Source of the DNA: Sphingomonas sp.
GTDB taxonomy: Bacteria; Pseudomonadota; Alphaproteobacteria; Sphingomonadales; Sphingomonadaceae
Direction of reading: 5' to 3'
Assembly (NCBI RefSeq): GCF_017745215.1
Contig: NZ_JAGHZV010000006.1
Coordinates: 1 to 64,000, forward strand
Length of the DNA stretch: 64,000 nucleotides
Made by a program: the position numbers and the translations under genes. Of this stretch, positions 61,374 through 64,000 are shown in pieces (position 1 is the stretch's first letter; each line of letters opens with the position of its first letter). The notes beneath the pieces were generated by a model. The model searched no databases, was not told where the DNA came from, and saw only the letters and a program-made list of their open reading frames with translations.

Positions 61374-61460
61374 TGGCTCCCCCTCCATTGCTTGCACCAG
61401 GCAAGCCCTATGCAACTCCGGGATATCCCGACAGTTCCGCGCATAATGGAATAATTCAAG

Positions 61461-62210
61461 TTAAGATGCCTGCCAAAGCAGGGCATCGGGCCGCGCGAGC
61501 ACCGCAAGGCTCAGCCCCGCGCCCTTGGCCGCCTCCACCGCGAGCGCAGTGGGCGCCGAGATTGCGGCGAGCAGCGGGCAGCCGGCGAGCACCGCCTTCT
61601 CGACCAGCTCGTAGGAGCAGCGCGACGAGACCAGCGCGAAGCCGCCGTCCCAGCCCAGCCCTTGCCGCGCCATCGCGCCGACCAGCTTGTCGAAGGCATT
61701 ATGGCGGCCGACATCCTCGCGGACGAGGCGGATGGCACCGTCCTCCGCGCAGAGCGCCGCGGCGTGGTGAGCGCCGGTCTTTGCATTCAATACCTGGTGC
61801 TCGCGGAGTTCGGCGGCGGCGCGGAACACCGCCGTCCGCTCCCCCGCGAACCGTGCCTCGACTCGCGGCAACGGCCGCAGCGCCGCCTCGAGGCTGTCGA
61901 TCCCGCAGAGCCCGCAGGCACTGTCGGTGGTGCGGTGGCGGACGCGCTCGATCACCGTCGCGCCGTCCGCGACCGTCAGCCGCACGATCGCGCCCGCCTC
62001 GGTCCGGTGCGCCTCGGCGTCGATCACGCGGCCCAGCCGCTCGGCCGAAGCGAAGCCCCAGGCGAAGTCCTCGAGTTCCTGCGGCGTCGCCATCATCACC
62101 GCATAGCCGAAGCCGTTGACCTCCACCGCCACCGGCACTTCCTCGGCCAGCGCGCGCGACACCAAGGTATGAGTGCCGTCCGGCTCGACACGCTCGAATG
62201 CGGGGTCCAT
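61461..62210 (-). CDS. fdhD: Formate dehydrogenase accessory sulfurtransferase FdhD
   Basis: Transfers sulfur from the IscS cysteine desulfurase to the molybdenum cofactor of formate dehydrogenases, which is required for their activity. The 249-residue protein starts MDPAFERVEPDGTHTLVSR. The catalytic Cys pair lies in SACGLCGIDSLE near residue 100, followed by VREDVGRHNAFDKLVG and a C-terminal VSSRCSYELVEKAVLAG. It is divergent from the molybdoenzyme gene at 62238 with 27 bases between the start codons, so both share a compact promoter region, and the enzyme is its probable client. Confidence 0.95.
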   Translation of the reverse strand: MDPAFERVEPDGTHTLVSRALAEEVPVAVEVNGFGYAVMMATPQELEDFAWGFASAERLGRVIDAEAHRTEAGAIVRLTVADGATVIERVRHRTTDSACGLCGIDSLEAALRPLPRVEARFAGERTAVFRAAAELREHQVLNAKTGAHHAAALCAEDGAIRLVREDVGRHNAFDKLVGAMARQGLGWDGGFALVSSRCSYELVEKAVLAGCPLLAAISAPTALAVEAAKGAGLSLAVLARPDALLWQAS

Positions 62211-62237
62211 GGACTCGTCTTAGCAGTGGAGTCGAAC

Positions 62238-64000
62238 ATGGCGAAGGCGAAGGACGGCACCGCAACCTATCCGGGTCCGGTCGGCGGCTGGGGTTCGCTG
62301 CGCGGGATGGCCGAGACCTGGGCACGCGAGAAGGACGGGCCCGAAGTGCTCTCGACGCTGATGCGGCTCAACAAGCCCAATGGCGTGATGTGCGCGTCAT
62401 GCGCCTGGACCAAGCCCGCGCATCCGCAGCTGTTCGAATTCTGCGAGAACGGCGCCAAGGCGCACCTCTGGGAGCAGACGCGGCTGCGCGCCACGCCCGA
62501 CTTCTTCGCACGGCACACGCTCACCGAGCTCAAGAGCTGGAGCGACCACGACCTCGAACAGGCCGGCCGCCTCACCCATCCGATGCGCTACCACCGCGCG
62601 AGCGACCGCTATGTCGAATGCAGCTGGGACGAAGCCTTCGAGGCGATCGGGCGGCGGCTGAAGGCGATCCACGATCCCAGGTCGGTGGTCTTCTACGCCT
62701 CGGGCCGCGCGAGCCTCGAGACCAGCTACGCCTGGGCCCTGATGGCGCGGCTCTACGGCAACAACAACCTGCCCGACAGCTCCAACATGTGCCACGAAAC
62801 CACCTCGGTCGCGCTCAAGGCGACGATCGGCGTGGGCGTCGGCACCTGCCTGCTCGAGGATTTCGAGCATTGCGACGCGATCTTCTTCTTCGGCCAGAAC
62901 ACCGGGGTGAACAGCCCGCGCTTCCTCCACACCCTCGCGCATGCCCGCAAGCGCGGCTGCCAGATCGTTACCTTCAACCCGATCGTCGAAAAGGGCGGCG
63001 TCGCCTTCCGCAACCCCCAGTCGATCCAGATGGTGACCGGCGGCTCGATGCCGATATCCACACAATATCACCAGGTGAAGGCGGGTGGCGACATCGCGGC
63101 GATCCTGGGGATGTGCAAGCACGTCTTCGCCGAGGACGAGCGGCGCGGCGGCGGGATCATCGACCGCGCCTTCATCGCCGGGCACACCCATGGCTTCGAC
63201 GCCTTCGCCGAAAAAGTGACCACGGTCACCTGGGAGGAGATCGAAGCCGAGTCCGGCCTGCCGCGCGCCGCGATCGTCGAGGCGGCCGAGGTCTATATCG
63301 CTGCCGAGCGCTCGATCGGCATCTGGGGCATGGGGCTCACCCAGCACGTCCGCGGGTTCGAGAATATCGCGAGCGTGGTCAACCTGATGCTGCTCAAGGG
63401 CAACATGGGGCGGCTCGGCGCGGGCGTCTCGCCGGTGCGCGGCCATTCGAACGTCCAGGGCCAGCGCACCGTCGGCATCGCCGAGAACCCGGCGCTCGTC
63501 CCGCTCGACAGGCTCGCCGAGCTTTACGGCTTCGATCCGCCGCGCGAACATGGGCTGGGCACGGTCGAGACCTGCCGCGGGGTGATCGCGGGCACGGTGA
63601 AGGCGTTCCTCGGCCTCGGCGGCAATTTCCTCCGCGCGGTGCCCGACCAGTCGCTGGTCGAACCCGCCTGGGAAGGCATGGACCTCACCGTCCAGGTCGC
63701 CACGCGGCTCAACCGCGGGCAGCTGTTCTGCGGCGAGGACGCCTTCCTGCTCCCCTGCATCGCACGGAGCGAGTCCGACGTGCAGGCGAGCGGCCCGCAG
63801 GTTGTCACGATGGAGGACAGCCTCTCCTGCGTCCACGGCTCGTTCGGCAAGGCGACGCCCGCGAGCGAGCATATCCGCTCGGAGATGGCGATCGTCGCGG
63901 GAATCGCGAAGGCGTCGCTCGCGCCCAATCCCAGGGTGCCGTGGGACGAATGGGTCGGCGATTACGGCAAGGTCCGCGACGCGATCGAAGCGACCTATCC
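62238..64000 (+). CDS. YdeP/FdhF-type molybdopterin oxidoreductase (3' end outside window)
   Basis: A large molybdenum enzyme of the formate dehydrogenase/YdeP branch, at least 587 residues in the window and still open at the end. It starts MAKAKDGTATYPGPVGGWG at 62238. Motifs include GVMCASCAWTKPAHP near residue 49-63, the probable molybdenum-ligating Cys in DSSNMCHETTS near residue 185, FFFGQNTGVNSPRFLH and GMGLTQHVRGFENI. The few N-terminal cysteines suggest at most an atypical iron-sulfur site. No electron-transfer subunit is visible in the window. FdhD next door supports a formate dehydrogenase-like cofactor, but the substrate is not established. Confidence 0.9.
   Translation, partial: MAKAKDGTATYPGPVGGWGSLRGMAETWAREKDGPEVLSTLMRLNKPNGVMCASCAWTKPAHPQLFEFCENGAKAHLWEQTRLRATPDFFARHTLTELKSWSDHDLEQAGRLTHPMRYHRASDRYVECSWDEAFEAIGRRLKAIHDPRSVVFYASGRASLETSYAWALMARLYGNNNLPDSSNMCHETTSVALKATIGVGVGTCLLEDFEHCDAIFFFGQNTGVNSPRFLHTLAHARKRGCQIVTFNPIVEKGGVAFRNPQSIQMVTGGSMPISTQYHQVKAGGDIAAILGMCKHVFAEDERRGGGIIDRAFIAGHTHGFDAFAEKVTTVTWEEIEAESGLPRAAIVEAAEVYIAAERSIGIWGMGLTQHVRGFENIASVVNLMLLKGNMGRLGAGVSPVRGHSNVQGQRTVGIAENPALVPLDRLAELYGFDPPREHGLGTVETCRGVIAGTVKAFLGLGGNFLRAVPDQSLVEPAWEGMDLTVQVATRLNRGQLFCGEDAFLLPCIARSESDVQASGPQVVTMEDSLSCVHGSFGKATPASEHIRSEMAIVAGIAKASLAPNPRVPWDEWVGDYGKVRDAIEATY

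Overview
The window reads as chromosomal DNA of a GC-rich alphaproteobacterium of the sphingomonad type (Sphingomonas or a close relative). The grounds are gene content, not a database match: UPF0262, UrcA, DUF817, DUF1285, two DUF4349-type lipoproteins, a tonB-exbB-exbD-exbD cluster, a large TonB-dependent receptor, and GC-rich codon use throughout. I see no transposase, integrase, phage gene, CRISPR array or rRNA. One tRNA gene (Arg, anticodon TCT) is present. Both ends cut a gene: rpoD on the left and a molybdopterin oxidoreductase on the right.

Layout. 1-3.4 kb: the 3' end of rpoD with a strong terminator, then two leftward orphan genes. 3.9-10.0 kb: a tightly packed rightward run containing a MoxR-type AAA+ ATPase and, four genes later, its VWA partner. 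10.2-15.1 kb: a leftward flavin oxidoreductase, glycosyltransferase and hydrolase, divergent from a SelO-type AMPylase. 15.2-19.9 kb: an ArsR/SRPBCC pair, dnaB, UPF0262, cytidine deaminase and dCTP deaminase. 20.4-23.0 kb: the leftward tonB/exbB/exbD/exbD operon. 24.6-27.5 kb: an operon of GNAT, DUF1285, CoA pyrophosphatase and CCA-adding enzyme. 27.6-33.2 kb: a GGDEF-EAL protein, parC, a LysR regulator and UrcA. 33.4-37.4 kb: two DUF4349 lipoproteins and an O-acyltransferase. 37.7-39.5 kb: purC-purS-purQ. 39.5-45.2 kb: a lipase-like hydrolase, a queuosine-precursor transporter, tRNA-Arg, and an overlapping TonB receptor/phytase-type esterase pair. 45.6-50.4 kb: a PilZ protein, an aminotransferase, a thiolase and two unknown proteins. 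50.6-53.6 kb: the methionine salvage operon mtnB-mtnD-mtnC-mtnA. 53.6-57.1 kb: two divergent L,D-transpeptidases and a large membrane protein. 57.2-59.8 kb: nadE and a small exported protein. 59.8-64.0 kb: a hybrid histidine kinase, fdhD and a YdeP/FdhF-type molybdoenzyme.

The most striking gene is the hybrid histidine kinase at 59784-61373. Its N-terminal membrane domain carries the Asp, Tyr, Pro, Cys and His positions of the plant ethylene receptor ETR1 at exactly the same spacing. A second window-wide feature is a family of about 82-bp palindromic intergenic repeats (six full copies, one deletion derivative, one degenerate copy), almost all just downstream of stop codons and one inside the mtn operon. 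Other points of interest are a 523-residue orphan protein with a repeat-rich upstream region, a SelO protein lacking the usual C-terminal cysteine motif, several symmetric candidate operators, and three TTAA-N7-TTAA-like (CtrA-type) sites.
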